Below are positions 37,668-49,352 of a stretch of 63,559 nucleotides of DNA, piece by piece. Under the pieces are notes generated by a model that ran no database searches, was not told the DNA's origin, and was given only the letters and a program-made list of their open reading frames with translations. Origin of the DNA: Glutinoglossum americanum. Its lineage: Eukaryota; Ascomycota; Geoglossomycetes; Geoglossales; Geoglossaceae. Every line of letters starts with the position of its first letter. Position 1 is the first letter of the stretch. The translations under genes and the position numbers were made by a program. Location: positions 1-63,559 of the forward strand of contig JAGHQL010000162.1 in assembly GCA_020080175.1 (NCBI GenBank), in the 5' to 3' direction.

Positions 37668-38523
37668 TGTGGAGCTTCTTTCCGTCAAAGTAACCCCAAA
37701 AAACACTTGCGGTGATTCTTGTCGCCTTGGCGCTCGTAAGTTCTGGTCACGTGAAAGTCTTCTCTGTTTCAAATGCGCATGCTCTGTGCGATGAATTTCT
37801 AGCGTCTTTGGCCAACACCCAAAGGTTGGGGCCAACGGCTTCCTTGCGGCTAGTCTGTCCGGTCAGGAATTGACTGGGGATGGCTAGTCGGAGGTGTCAT
37901 CTAATTCAACGCTCGCATAGCCAGGAAATTTAGCCTTCCAAGCGCGATAGAGCCGGATACATCTAGGTCATGTCGGACGAGCTGACTAAGCCCACCCGCC
38001 TTAAAACCGGTAGGAAGGTTCTAAGGGCTCAGCAGCCTCTCCAAATGTAGAGCCTTAGCCATACTAGTATAAACTCTAGAAGATGTTCACAAAAATTATG
38101 GAAATATGGCTACAAGAAATCATTAGCCTGGTGTTCTCCGCCATGGTCGCAGACAAGAATATCATAGACCTTAAAATTTCATAAATTTAAGCCTAGGAGT
38201 TGTTCTTGCTAGGAGATTGACTGTTTTAGATGATGTTTTATATCGAAGTTGGTGTTTAAAGGGGGTCGGCTCAAATTTTTAGGCACATATCATGGCGAGG
38301 CGTCGGACAATTGCACTATAAAGGGGTCGTTGCATGTATATGAACAAGCTCAAATCTAGCTCAAAGGCAACTTGGTGGATGCAATGCAAATAGACGTCTG
38401 CCACCCATATGCTCCCCTATCGCAAGCAATGCACCTTCGTAACACATGCCCCTTATAACACCCACCGAGACTCACTAGCAAGGCCCCGGAAAGAGTAGAT
38501 CATGATAAACAGAGAATCGTCAC
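37668..38523. other. Intergenic region
   Basis: About 850 nt upstream of the DEAH helicase gene. No gene seen. Confidence 0.55.
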
Positions 38524-39823
38524 CTAGCCATCTTCAAACAACTCTTCAACCTCAACAAGGGCCTCAACCCTACCATCTCGCACCAGTCCCAATACGGTTC
38601 CCTCTCCGAGCATCTCTTGTTCTTTCGCTGGGCTTTGCGCTCTTACCCCTAAGACCCAATTCCTGACTTCCTCCACAGTACTCTGTACCGGTATTGTAAC
38701 CCACGAATCTGCGCTCGCAATAAGCCCCTTGATCTCATTTATTGGCTGGCCCATAGCTCCGGCTGAAAGTCGTTGTATCCTGCGCGGAGGAATTGCTAAC
38801 TCGTCATCCAGTCGCATCCAGCCGTTTGGTGAGCGCACAGCCGCGAGTACGCAGTCTAAAATTGTGACTTCATCCGAGAACTTGCCGGGATACGCTCTTG
38901 GCATGTCGCTAATATGTGTTGCGAGCTCATTTATCAACTTAGGGCCTGGAACTGCAGCCCCCTTCATACCAATAGCGCCGCCTGGGTGGTGAGATTTGAA
39001 AACCTCTTTTGGACCACGACCTTCCTCAACATGTATTTTTTGGGCGATGGCGATAGCCAGAGCGTCGCCAAGAGCGAGCGCTACAGTGGTGGAGGTAGTA
39101 GGGGCGCAAACGCCGAAGGAAGTTTCTTCAGGTTCATGGATAGGTGCGGGGAGCAAGATAGTATTGGCGCGAGCCCTAGTTAGAGGAGAAGTCGCTAACG
39201 TAGTATGAGCTGTCAAGACTATGACCTGGCTAGTCTGAGGTAGGTGCGGTAGAAGGGCAAGGAGCTCAGGAGTTCTTCCAGAATAGGTGATCAGAAGGAG
39301 AGTATCGTGCTAACGAATCGAATAAGCTTCTATGGTTTGGATGATGCGCTTTTAGGCATACCGTTCTGATGACCCCAAGGTCGCCGTGAAGAGCTTCAAT
39401 TGGGTGGAGGAATACACTTAAAACCCCCAAGCTGTTCATTGTAGCCACGACTTTCTCGCCAATCTTACCGCTCTTCCCAGTGCCCACCACAACCAGCTTT
39501 CCTCCACTACCGATGGATCTTGCAACAGACTCAACTGACTTCACGAAACCTCCCCGGGCCACTGGATCTGTCTGATAGAGCCTGGAGAGACATGATAATG
39601 CGGTAGCCTCTGTAGAAAGGACATGGACTGCTGTCGCCAATGCGGCTTCGTTTTCCGGTTCGTCCTCAGTGGAGGGAGGAGTAATGGGCAGCGTTGGGAT
39701 AGGTTCTGGCACTGGCGGCATGGAGGTGGGCAGAGATGGAGATAGCGGAGTGAGCGGTTGTTGCTGGTTCATTCTGTAGCCCGAGAAGGGGGAGAGAGCC
39801 GGTTCTTCCATGTTGTACTGCAT
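38524..39823 (-). CDS. SIS-domain sugar-phosphate isomerase-like protein (KpsF/GutQ-related)
   Basis: Two exons, 39823-39362 and 39309-38524, give 415 residues if ATG 39823 is used; ATGs at 39811 and 39772 are also possible. A Pro/Thr-rich leader is followed by a SIS domain: GGKLVVVGTGKSGKIGEKV, NSLGVLSVFLHPIEALHGDLG, then DTLLLITYSGRTPELLALLP and a Ser/Thr-rich phosphosugar pocket. PTTSTTVALALGDALAIAI and SHHPGGAIG follow, matching the KpsF/GutQ arabinose-5-phosphate isomerase type. The C-terminal third may be a degenerate CBS pair. Bacterial relatives make KDO precursors, which ascomycetes are not known to use, so the substrate here is open. Confidence 0.85.
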
Positions 39824-42800
39824 ATTCTCCTGGGCTGTTGGGATTCGTAGATAGTCGGAAGCGGTGCCAGAGATTCTAGTTGTCCACTCGCAATGGACAT
39901 GAAACCTAGTGTTCCTCAATAGCTTTTGGGTTCCGTCGATAAGAGGCGGACCGCAAAAGAGAGGCTAACGGCGGGTATGGGAATGTTTGCCCATGCTGAC
40001 CGAGTTATTTAACTACCGCGCAATCAAGCTGTCAGCTCGCTCTGCCGTCCAGAATCAGAAATGTGAGTCCTAGTGGCTTATAATTCGTGTTCGCTCCAGC
40101 CAAAGCTTTAGAAATGGTAAGGATACGGTGACTCTGAATGTGCGAGGAGCTTGGAGTAAAGATACCACATGAATCCCTTCAATCACAACGGCTTTCTCGC
40201 CCAGTAGCTGGCTTGCGCGTGAGATTGTTGTCGGATGAGCCGGATTAGGATCAAACCCTAGGTCTTAGGACTTCTGAAAGGGTGACAGACGGCGAATAAA
40301 CGACTAGAGGTTTCAGCCTCCAAAGGCTTTTGAGGCCCTGTGACAGTCAACAAACGAAGTGGGATGTGGTGGCTTTAGTCAGTCATGACGCCTAGAACAT
40401 CACCATCGCTGATGGGATGAACTAGATATTAATAATTGTCGCGGTTGGCGCAACATCGCGACCGGGGGATGTTGACCCAGACAAGGGCCAGAGAGAGCGG
40501 AGAGCCACGGCGCAGACGGCGCAGGCCCGCCCTGACAAGGTTAGCTAGACGACGTGTGTATGGCATGGATGACGTGGAATGGGCACAGTCTTGCCCTAGG
40601 CTTCCCGATCTATCAAAACAAAGGGGTCGCGGTGCGGCAGTTTTGGATTGGTTCAGACATTATCATGTTAGTCAACATAATTCCTGCCTGAGCTTTCATG
40701 ATAAACATGTAGCCCGGCCTAGCCGTATCTGACCAGTCAAAGTGTCATGGACTTTTCGATCCCGTTTCGTCTCTAGTTTTGTTTTGTTGCCTTGGTGGGA
40801 GATGGTTTATGATACGGGCGGTGTGTGCGGCGAAGGTCGGGGTGAATCGGTGGGGTCTATCAGCAATCATCACACCGCCAACGCGGCTACCGCTCAATAG
40901 ATTTTCTGCCCGAGATCCGATGCAGAACACATTTCCCGCATTCGCTCGCAATTGGGCAAGCCGTGAGCTGATGTTCATGCGCAACCTTGGTAGAGCCCAG
41001 CAAGGCTGTCGCATGCTGGGTAAACTGCACGACGTCCCACCACCTGCGACTTGCAGGTCTGCCCTCGTCTTGGGCGGGGGTTCCCCGTCCCTTCCTACCA
41101 TGGTAACTCCGAGTACCAAGCCCTTTTGCGAACATCACCCTAGCACACATAGCATGGTGTTTCACCAGCGGTGAACAAACCACTAATTTATGATCCCTCG
41201 CGCGTTTAATTCGGCCCTGTAACGATATCTCCCTGTGCAGCAGTCGGATGTACCAAGAAGCAAGTCCTAGTTTTCTTTTTCGTATTTTCGTTTCTATTTC
41301 TTTTTCCCTTTTCCTCATCCTTATTGGGCGGATTGCAACATCAAACCTTGATTCAGTTGATTTCAAGCGCCGCTGGCAGTGGTTGCCAGAGGACGGAAGT
41401 GGAATATAATGGGGCCGCGTGCTGATCATCAATTTTTTAAGAGATAACGAAGATAATAGATTAGGAGAATTCTCTCACGCTCTCCGGCTTTGCTGTACCC
41501 GCCTATAGCCTACAAGGTCTTGAAAGCGGCTGCGTGTTGGAACGGGTCGGAGCCCTCTTTCTTACTGATGGAACTCTGCGCGTCAGTGCTCATACATCTA
41601 CAGTATCTCGCATCGCCCGGGATGCTCCATCAATCTCCAGGCTGCAAATGGCTCAAGTCCCTTGGAGAGCCATAAATGGCACTGGATTATCGGAAGGGAC
41701 GATAATTGGATCACCTTTAAGGGTTATTTTGGGATTAAGCTCTTGTGAGCCGAAGGTTGGAAGAAGCGTTAAGACGCAATTGACCTTAAGTTGAGCAATC
41801 CGCACCTACCATCAAGGACAGAGGTTCCAAAGCCCCGAATTGCTTTTCAGGGGATAAAAACCTGGACAACTCGACAACCCACGCTCAACGCATTGCCACG
41901 ATGAATAAACTAGATCATCGAGGCTAGGAGGTCTGTCAAAACTCGAATAGGCTAGACACCTTCCCATAGCCGCGCTCTCAGGATCCTAGGGGACCGGTAG
42001 GTCCTTAGTTTGAGACTGGACTGTAGTATTTTGGTATGTTTGTACGTATATGTGTGTGACCCTTAGCAAGCTGTTCCCCAAACCTACAACACCTCTCCCA
42101 CTATAGTGTCATCCCCTTATTCTTGCAAGATATAGGATGTCAACTGCCTAGCCTTTGAAGTCGCAATAGGGGCCAGCGGCAGGTTTCCTAGTGCAGAGAG
42201 ACTGCAGAGACATCAAGGACTTCGATAGTTCTATATCATGACTACGAAAATACTCATCTATAAACCTTTTTTTGAGTGTGAAAGACTGTAAAAGTTAGCT
42301 ACTTTAGAAGAATTTAAGACTCTGTCATGTCAGTTAGGTAGCTTGTATTTGTCATCCCGGACATGCATAAGCTGGGGTAGTACGTATGTATTCTACCCCC
42401 ATCTGAAATCCCTGCGATCCATCTGTCCAGGTTTGGGTCCGGCGTTGGTCGATGCGCATGAAGTGGTGAAGTTGGGCCATGTTTGCAGGCTTCAAAGTAT
42501 CCTAGACCGTGCCGCCCTCCGCGGAGCTCCCCGGTAGCCACGTTGATATACCCTTCAGTTATTTGCCCAGCTACGGCCTTTCCTGTGAAGCTGAGTTGCA
42601 TCACTTAAAGGATGAAGTATAGACTCAGGTGTCGGTGATTCACAGGGTCTGGCTCAGCATGGCCCCGTGGGGAGGATACATATCTGCCGATGCCCGAGGA
42701 TACCCTCTGGCATCATACTTGAAGAGCTGGCAACAAAATAAGGTGTGGGTGCCTGCGCAGCCTCGAAGCAAGCCCTCGGGCCTTTGGTGGGGCACTTGGA

Positions 42801-43763
42801 TGGTACTGTTGCCTCTACCGTCCTCATTAGAGTCGACATGAGCTGGCCGTCGGAATCGATCCTCACGCTGTTAAGATGGGACCTCTTCAGGATGACGTCA
42901 GGGTGCGGGGATGGTTGAAATAGGCGCGTGGCTTTTGCCAGATGCATAATATGCTAAGAGAAGCATGTGTACTCCCTGTTTTGTGCGTGCAGCACCGTTG
43001 CATACCTCGATCCATAAGTTCTGTGACATCTCGCTAGCGGTTCACCTGCTGGACCGCACACCAACCCCCACTGCGCGGGAGAAGAAATAAGATGGGAGCG
43101 TTGCACAATATTTCTGAGAGGAGTGCGAGGAAAGTCATGAGACTTTTCGCTCAGGGGTCACGACTACCTAAGTTAGTGGTCGGTCGCCCACACTCCAGTT
43201 AAAGGTGGGCTTTTGCAACAAAAAGTCCTGGGCCACTGGGCCAAGGCGCGCCTCCCGCCCAGGCAGGGCTTCCGCCCATGACGGTCGACATGAATTTCCT
43301 CAAGAATTTCTCTTTCTATTTCCTCGGTGATTTTTTAGAATATTGGCAGCTCAATGAACTTGAGCGCCCGTGCTATGAGATGGGCCTTCTTTTTGGTTTG
43401 AAGGTTTGCGCACGGAAAACTATAGTCGAGCGAGTCTTACGATTTATCTCGCACTCCTCTTGTACTTGGAATACGCGGGTTGAAAGGGAGAACCGTGATT
43501 GAAGAAAAAGCAATACCTAATTTCTCGCTTCCCGGGTGGCCGACTTTCCGCGCTCGGGGTCCCGAGCTCTCCTTGCGAACTGGGGGAATAGAAATTGGGG
43601 CTGTGTCTTGAGATGGAAAGAATGCTTGTGTTATTGTGGATACGGGGTAGGGTGACGACGTTCAATGCAGCCTAGAAATGCGTACCTCCCTCATCCGGGA
43701 AATAGTCTTGCGAGTGGATACAGCTTTGTCCTGGTCGATTACTTTTCACTATAATCGTCCATC
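39824..43763. other. Gene-poor region
   Basis: About 3.9 kb without a convincing gene. Two minus-strand frames (42947-42654 and 42604-42314) have fair composition but no motif I know. Base composition is unremarkable and no repeat family or transposon ends were seen. It could hold a decayed gene or long regulatory DNA for the P450. Confidence 0.4.
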
Positions 43764-45890
43764 ATGTTGTCTTTGGTCGTGACTGCTGCAATTCTGTTGC
43801 TAGTCTACTATTTCATTTCCCTCTATCTTCGTTTCCAGGCAAATCTACTAGCCGCTAAAGCCTCTGGACTACCCTATGTCATCGTGCCTATCTTTATGCT
43901 AAACCGCATTTGGTTGATGTTGGGTCCCCTATGGTTTCTGCTACTGTCGAAGCTTCCAAGCTCCTGGACGAAAAATAGGATAGAGTGGGTCTAAAGGCGA
44001 TTCTACCTCGTACCAGTAGCTTTCGTGCTGACCTTATTCCCTTAGGTTTCTCGAACCCGATTGGGCATGGCATCTCGGCCATAAACCTTTTAGGAATCTC
44101 AACACCGACTTCTTCCTCACCGTATCGCCTGGTGGCCTTCTTGCGTTCACGTGTGATGCGGATGTCATATCACAAATTGTTTCGCGGCGTAATGACTTCC
44201 CCAAGCCGCTGGAAATGTATGGGATGCTGAATATCTTTGGGCGGAACGTGGTAACGACAGAGGGACCACTGTGGCGTCAACATCGAAAGATCACTTCCCC
44301 ACTATTTACCGAGAAGAATTATGCATTGGTGTGGGTCGAGAGCTTGTCGCAGGCCCAGGCCATGCTGCATAGCTGGGTTGGAAAGGATGGCAAGGGCAAT
44401 AGGACAATGAAAGATTTAGCTGGCGACACTATGAGATTGCCACTGCATGTCATTAGCCGAGCAGGGTTTGGTGTGAAACTACTGTGGCCAGGACAGGAGG
44501 GAGAGGATCTGGCTACCGAGAATAACGTGGGGAGCGTTGCCCAGGGAGTGGGAATGAGCAGTGCAGAGATACCGGAGGGGCATACGATGAGCTATCGTGA
44601 TGCTCTGGGAACTCTGTTACGCCATATCCTTTGGGTTCTGTTGATGCCTCGTTGGCTTTTGAGTATGTAACTTTGTCTTGCGGCATTCGGACATCTCTAA
44701 TGGTTGTATCTATAGGGAATTCTCCCTTAAAAGTCCACAAGAAGTCGTATGTGGCATATACAGAGTGGGGTGAGTATATGCGCCAACTCTTCGAAAAAAA
44801 GAAGGCCGAAATACTCGCAGAAGAGTCGAGGGAAGGATTGGACTTGATGGGTAAGCTCCTCTCGACTATCTCTTAGCCATTCTGGTGCTCTAGGGAGAGT
44901 GTGTTGCTTTTTCTTTTTCTAGAACATATTGGGATGGTGGCTTTCTTTAGCTGACAGGCTTTTTTAGGCTCTTTGGTAAAAGGCGCTGGCATTGTTGCTG
45001 ATGCGCCGGGCGGCGACACCGAGAAGAGAGACTCTGGACCCACCAAGCAGCTATTAACAGATGAGGAAATCATGGGAAATGCATTTGTGTTTATTCTCGC
45101 AGGCCATGAAACAGCGGCAACTACACTTCACTACAGCATTCTTAGTCTTGCTCTCAACTCCTCCGCTCAACGCCATCTGCAGCAAGACCTAAATCACCAC
45201 TTTGGCGATCGCCCTATTAGCAACTGGAATTATGAGACCGACGTCCCAGCGTTGTTTGGAAGTATGCCTGGCGCTGTCATGAATGAGACTCTGCGCTGCT
45301 TCCCGCCTGTTATTAGCATACCTAAAAGGACTCCAAAAGGTCACCCGCAAACCCTTATCTTCCAGAACAGGAAAGTCACCATTCCCGGAGGCTGTAAGGT
45401 CTCACTCGTTGTCGTTGGAACTCACCAGAACCCCAAATACTGGCCTGGTGACGACCTTCGGAAATTTCGGCCTGAGAGATGGCTCGTTGACCCGACTTCG
45501 GTAAATACCGCAAATGATAGTGCGGGTGGAGAGGGGGCAGCAACATCACTATTTAGACCTCCGCGCGGGGCATATATTCCATTCAGCGAAGGTTACCGGG
45601 CATGTTTGGGTCGGCGGTTCGCGCAAGTCGAAATCCTAGCCGTTTTAGCTGTACTCTTCCGCGAGTATAGCGTTGAGTTGGCGGTGGATGAATGGGCGAC
45701 TGATGAGGAGGTTGATAAGATGCCAGTTGGTGGAGATGAGAGGAGGGCGGTATGGGAGAAAGCGGCAGAGAGGGCTAGGTGGTTGGTGTCTGGAGGGAGT
45801 AGCTCGGTTATTACACTGGGGGTGAGGGCGGGTAAGGTACCCGTTAGGTGGACTAGGAGGGGTGAGGAGAGGTTTGTTTTCGATGCTTAG
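43764..45890 (+). CDS. Cytochrome P450 monooxygenase
   Basis: Four exons join in frame: 43764-43984, 44046-44662, 44716-44850 and 44968-45890, giving 631 residues. An N-terminal membrane anchor (LSLVVTAAILLLVYYFISLYL) marks it as ER-bound. Family motifs are present: C-helix WRQHRK, I-helix AGHETA (369-374), ExxR as ETLR (431-434), FRPERW, and the heme loop FSEGYRACLG with Cys537 as the iron ligand. The ETEGPLWRQHRKITSPLFTEKN-type region suggests a fungal CYP group with xenobiotic or fatty-acid-like substrates, but the substrate cannot be told. It is somewhat longer than the usual 500-550 residues because of a long N-terminal half and a Gly/Ser insert before the heme loop. No cluster partners are adjacent. 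Confidence 0.93.
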
Positions 45891-46369
45891 GGTTTTGCTA
45901 GGAATGCATAGGAGGTCTTTTTGCGTTTTGATACCCTTTGCTTGGAGGTAAGCGTCATCGGTAACGGTGGCGCTATTTTATTGTTATTTACTGTAAAAGA
46001 TGGTAACGAATGCCAATGCTCTTCCCAGATGAAGTCTCAAATCACATATTCTGCGTAGGGCTAGAAATTAGAGTGTTCATTCCGTTTCGACACAGCATCA
46101 CAAACCCTGTGGAGCTCTTTTCTGATATTTGTTTAGGGACGATATGTAGTGAGGTACAGATGTAAATGCATTAAGCCACGCAGCAGGTGGAACCTAGTTA
46201 AGCTACCCCCCCAGATCGAGACCTAGGTCTAGGTCCATCCCATCAGCATCACATTCATGATCTTTCACACAGATTCCTGTCCGGCTACCAGGGTCCCCAC
46301 AAGAGTGCCGAAAGGCAAGGGGAAAAAAGGCGTAAGGGCCGAGAGAGAAGCAGAAGAACCATCAGTAAT
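45891..46369. other. Convergent intergenic region
   Basis: About 480 nt between the 3' ends of the P450 and eL42 genes. Nothing else seen. Confidence 0.6.
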
Positions 46370-47325
46370 CTAGAATACCAGTGCTGCGCCTTTTGTCTTC
46401 TTGTCTCCACTATACGTGCATCACACATGTCAGTTACTCATCACTGAATCTCAGGTGAAGATAAGGGTTTGGCGGATGCTGGAGTGTATGATATAGCCAC
46501 GTACCCTAACTCGAAATGCTTGCACCGCTTCAGCGCTAATTGAGCCTTCGTCTTACAGACCGTACACTCGAGTCTCAGCACGACCTTCTTTGTTGTCTTG
46601 GCTTTCTTGTGGAACACGGGTTTAGTTTGGCCTCCGTAACCGGACTGCTTGCGGTCATAACGGCGCTTTCCTTGTGCGAATAGAGAAGCCTGGAGGGGTT
46701 TGCATGCGTTAGATGGAGGAAGGAGATGTACGGCGAGGTGGGATGAGATTTTTCTACCTTGCCAGCTTTATATTGGGTGACTTTGTGTTGGGTGTGCTTT
46801 TTGCAGTCTTTGCCTTTGCAATAGGTGCGACGAGTTTTAGGAACGTTAACCTAGAGGCATGAGGGAGTTAGTGAGAATTTGTTACTCTGTGGTAATTCCT
46901 AGGTTAATCCCGCAACGATCGTGGATTTAGTTTGTGGGAGTCGGGATTGGTACTGCATGAAGGAAGTCGAGGGATTGCGCTTGGTAGAGGTAGGCCGTTA
47001 TTTAGTGTGAATGGCAGCCTTGGAGGTATTCCAAATTCGAAGATGGAGGAGTGTAGAGATTCGGTAATCCCAGCTCAAGTGATGCCTTGGAATGTCTAAT
47101 TCCTCTTCCGCTGACGCCTGCAATCATCTCACTTAAAGGCTCCATAGCCATACCATACTTCTTCACTGTAGAAGTTCCACAAGGACACATTGGTCATGAG
47201 TGCTCCCCGCTGTCGTTGATTGACTGAGTGTCGTATCGCGAACCACCTCCACCAGTAAATACGGTCGCCATCCAAAACCCTCAGGGCGCGTATTACAAAG
47301 GTAGAAGAAAAACGGAGCTTACCAT
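46370..47325 (-). CDS. RPL42: Large-subunit ribosomal protein eL42 (L36a/L44)
   Basis: Four exons join in frame: 47325-47323 (the ATG alone), 46850-46758, 46689-46505 and 46409-46370, giving 106 residues, the family length. The sequence [92 protein letters not shown] and [13 protein letters not shown] is near-identical to family members, including the four zinc-ligand cysteines. The first exon contributes only the start codon, before a GTAAGC donor and a 472-nt intron, by far the longest in this gene. Budding-yeast RPL42 also has an intron right after the start codon. The ATG-only exon is inferred from the preserved length and donor. Confidence 0.93.
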
Positions 47326-47730
47326 TTTGGCGATCTCTCAGGGTTTTTGTGAGATGTCGTTGTGGTCGTTGGAACTCCGTAATCTCGCCGATACTTGTGT
47401 TGGTGGTTCAGGTTTGCTGTGCTAAGCGAGGGACTGCTATTCTCTATATTTGTCGGTGAGCCCTAAACGAATGGCTTTTAGGGGCGGATAATAAATTGGC
47501 TGACAGCGACAAAACAAAAGGGCAAAGCTGAATTCTATACTACAAGCCTACTGTCTTATGTCTTACTAAGGCTTCAAGTCTCGTTTTGGGGTGAAAACCC
47601 GTATTATGATCCTACATAACAGTCTAATGTTAAGTATTAGCAGTCCCTCTATCGTCTTAATCCGTTCTTTGGTCTGAACGGTTGGTAGTCAGCAATTAAT
47701 AGTTTTCCTTGGAAAGTACAAGGCCTCCCT
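47326..47730. other. eL42 upstream region
   Basis: About 400 nt between the eL42 start and the 3' end of the 2H phosphoesterase gene. No gene seen. Confidence 0.55.
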
Positions 47731-48820
47731 TTAGAAACCTTGCCCCAAACGTATTGTCTCTCCACCTCCATACCAGAGTGCACCAACACGGCAATCTAAT
47801 CCCTTCTCTTCACCAACTATCCATTCCCCCCCTTCCTTGGTAGGTGTTTCGCCTCCACTTGGCCAGTATTCGTCTTGGAGCCATTGATTGATATGCTCGA
47901 TTTTCTCTACCCATAACTTCATCTTCTCCGGATCAGGTATTAGACTCTCAGAACCTCGGGCCACAAGAGAGAAATCTGTAGCATTGGTAAAACGCCCGAT
48001 CGTAAGATGCGATGAGGGGATAGTGTAGCGTGACTCGATAGTAACACCGGCGCCTTGACTCAGATCATAGAGGTCGCGGCGAAGATGGTGATAGGTGTAA
48101 TCATCATCACCTAGAAGGCGCTTACTTCCCGAAGCTTCATCTGCAGCGGGTAAAAAGCTTAAGGCTATCGCCGCGTCGTCATAGCTAAGCATTGGCTTCA
48201 CGAGCCTTGCGCGGTGAGAAAATGTGTAATCAGTGATGATAGACACTCTTAGGCCCATCACATCGACAAGGTCTTGAATCTCCTGCAGGGTTCGCGAATA
48301 GGCGATTTCAAGAGTGGTCATGTGTAGGTTTTGCAAAGGCATTAACCACAGGTCTGCGTAGTAAGCATTGGCAAGTTGAACAAGGAGGTTTTGCTATGAC
48401 TTACTCGGGGAGACTTCTTGAAGTTCCTTCTGTATCTCCCCGATTAAATCACGAATCTTCTTCGGGGGGCGAGCCCAAAACACCAAACAGTTCCTTGGAT
48501 CCGTATACTCGGGTTCTATATCAGAGTTTTCTAGCTTCTGTAGTATTACGTCGGGTGTGACGCCTGGGAAGCTTGCATCAAGTAATTTCGTTTTTTGTTG
48601 ACTATTTCGAGTCGTTCGATGTATGTTGTACCGGGCTTGAATTTGCATCTAGGGCATAGCTCAAAGTTAGGCGGACTAGTCGGGAATATAAGGGAAGAGG
48701 CTTAACTGAATCATTGTGGCAAGCCTCTATAAGAGCATCGTAAGGGTTGCCAGTCTTTGATGGGCCAGTACCCGATAAGTCCTCGAAGACACCCGTGGAG
48801 CATAGAAGTGTACTGGGCAT
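47731..48820 (-). CDS. 2H phosphoesterase-fold protein (RNA ligase/cyclic phosphodiesterase-like)
   Basis: Three exons join in frame: 48820-48707, 48648-48405 and 48353-47731, giving 326 residues. Two H-x-T motifs of the 2H superfamily are present: LHMTTLE with His130, and SHLTIGRF with His at about residue 235. Between them are ARLVKPMLSYDDAAIALSF and YHHLRRDLYDL, recurrent in a filamentous-fungal group. Proteins of the 2H fold act on 2',3'- or 1'',2''-cyclic phosphates of RNA or nucleotides, but this subgroup is uncharacterised as far as I know. The start was set at ATG 48820 because NPYDALIEAC near residue 25 matches the group's N terminus; an in-frame upstream codon at 48913 is an alternative. 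Confidence 0.85.
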
Positions 48821-49041
48821 TGCGTTGGCTTTTGATGAAACCGATGCCACCGCAGCAAGGGCTAAAATTTTTTCTCTGCAAGCTCTCTCGTTGTGTTGTG
48901 GGCCAGATACCAACCGGCGTAGCGGCTAGTTCTGGGTTGGTATTTCGGTATGCTTCATAATTTAGTAGCCGGACACCGAATAGATTATCTCGAAAAAAAA
49001 ATACGCCAGTAGGATTTTCTTAGTGGTTAAGAAAGGGAAAT

Positions 49042-49047
49042 AAAAAA
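49042..49047 (-). terminator. RNA polymerase III terminator (T6)
   Basis: Six A on the plus strand (T6 on the transcribed sense) lie immediately after the tRNA-Trp discriminator base, as expected for Pol III termination. Confidence 0.85.
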
Positions 49048-49130
49048 TGAGGGACAACGGATTTGAACCGCTAGCCTTTCGATGATTCACATCGCTGGAG
49101 TCGAACGCGCTACCGTTGCGCCAGCCCCCC
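49048..49130 (-). tRNA. tRNA-Trp(CCA) with an 11-nt intron
   Basis: Reading the minus strand from 49130, a full cloverleaf forms. The acceptor stem is GGGGGGC with GUCCCUC (five Watson-Crick pairs and two G-U), and the D stem is GCGC/GCGC. The anticodon stem is UUCGA/UCGAA with loop CUCCAG..A, and the T arm is AGCGG-UUCAAAU-CCGUU. An intron of 11 nt (CGAUGUGAAUC) sits one base 3' of the anticodon CCA, the canonical site. A-box TGGCGCAACGG and B-box GGTTCAAATCC are present. The discriminator is A. A run of six T follows directly. Confidence 0.95.
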
Positions 49131-49352
49131 AAGTTATATAAAAGATATCACTGCTAAAACACACTATATTAAAAACTTGAGATTTTTATCACGTGAAACT
49201 TGACGATTTATTTCGCCCTTGTTAACCCAAAGTTTTCTATCCTTCTGAAGGGTTTTTATTTACGGGGTGTGTACACATACGCTCCTCGTCAGTAGCCATG
49301 ATCTTACAAGAGCCCATCACAGACCTAGCTTCGAAGTTGGTGGTGACCATTA

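Noticed and set aside
36766-37794. 342-codon plus-strand Ser/Arg-rich frame
   Set aside because: It is the complement of the Arg/Glu-rich N terminus of the DEAH helicase; no independent support.
40230-40290. Possible tRNA near GGATCAAACCCTAGG
   Set aside because: No acceptor or anticodon stem could be paired around the T-arm-like string.
42314-42947. Two minus-strand frames suggestive of a gene in the 39.8-43.8 kb gap
   Set aside because: No recognised family and no splice pair joins them; kept only as a note in the gap entry.
28916-45890. A secondary-metabolite cluster built on the LaeA-like methyltransferase and the P450
   Set aside because: They are about 13 kb apart with splicing and sugar-isomerase genes between, and no synthase, transporter or cluster regulator is present.
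46851-47322. C/D-box snoRNA in the long eL42 intron
   Set aside because: A partial C-box-like GATGATT was seen near 47115 on the minus strand but no D box at a fitting distance.
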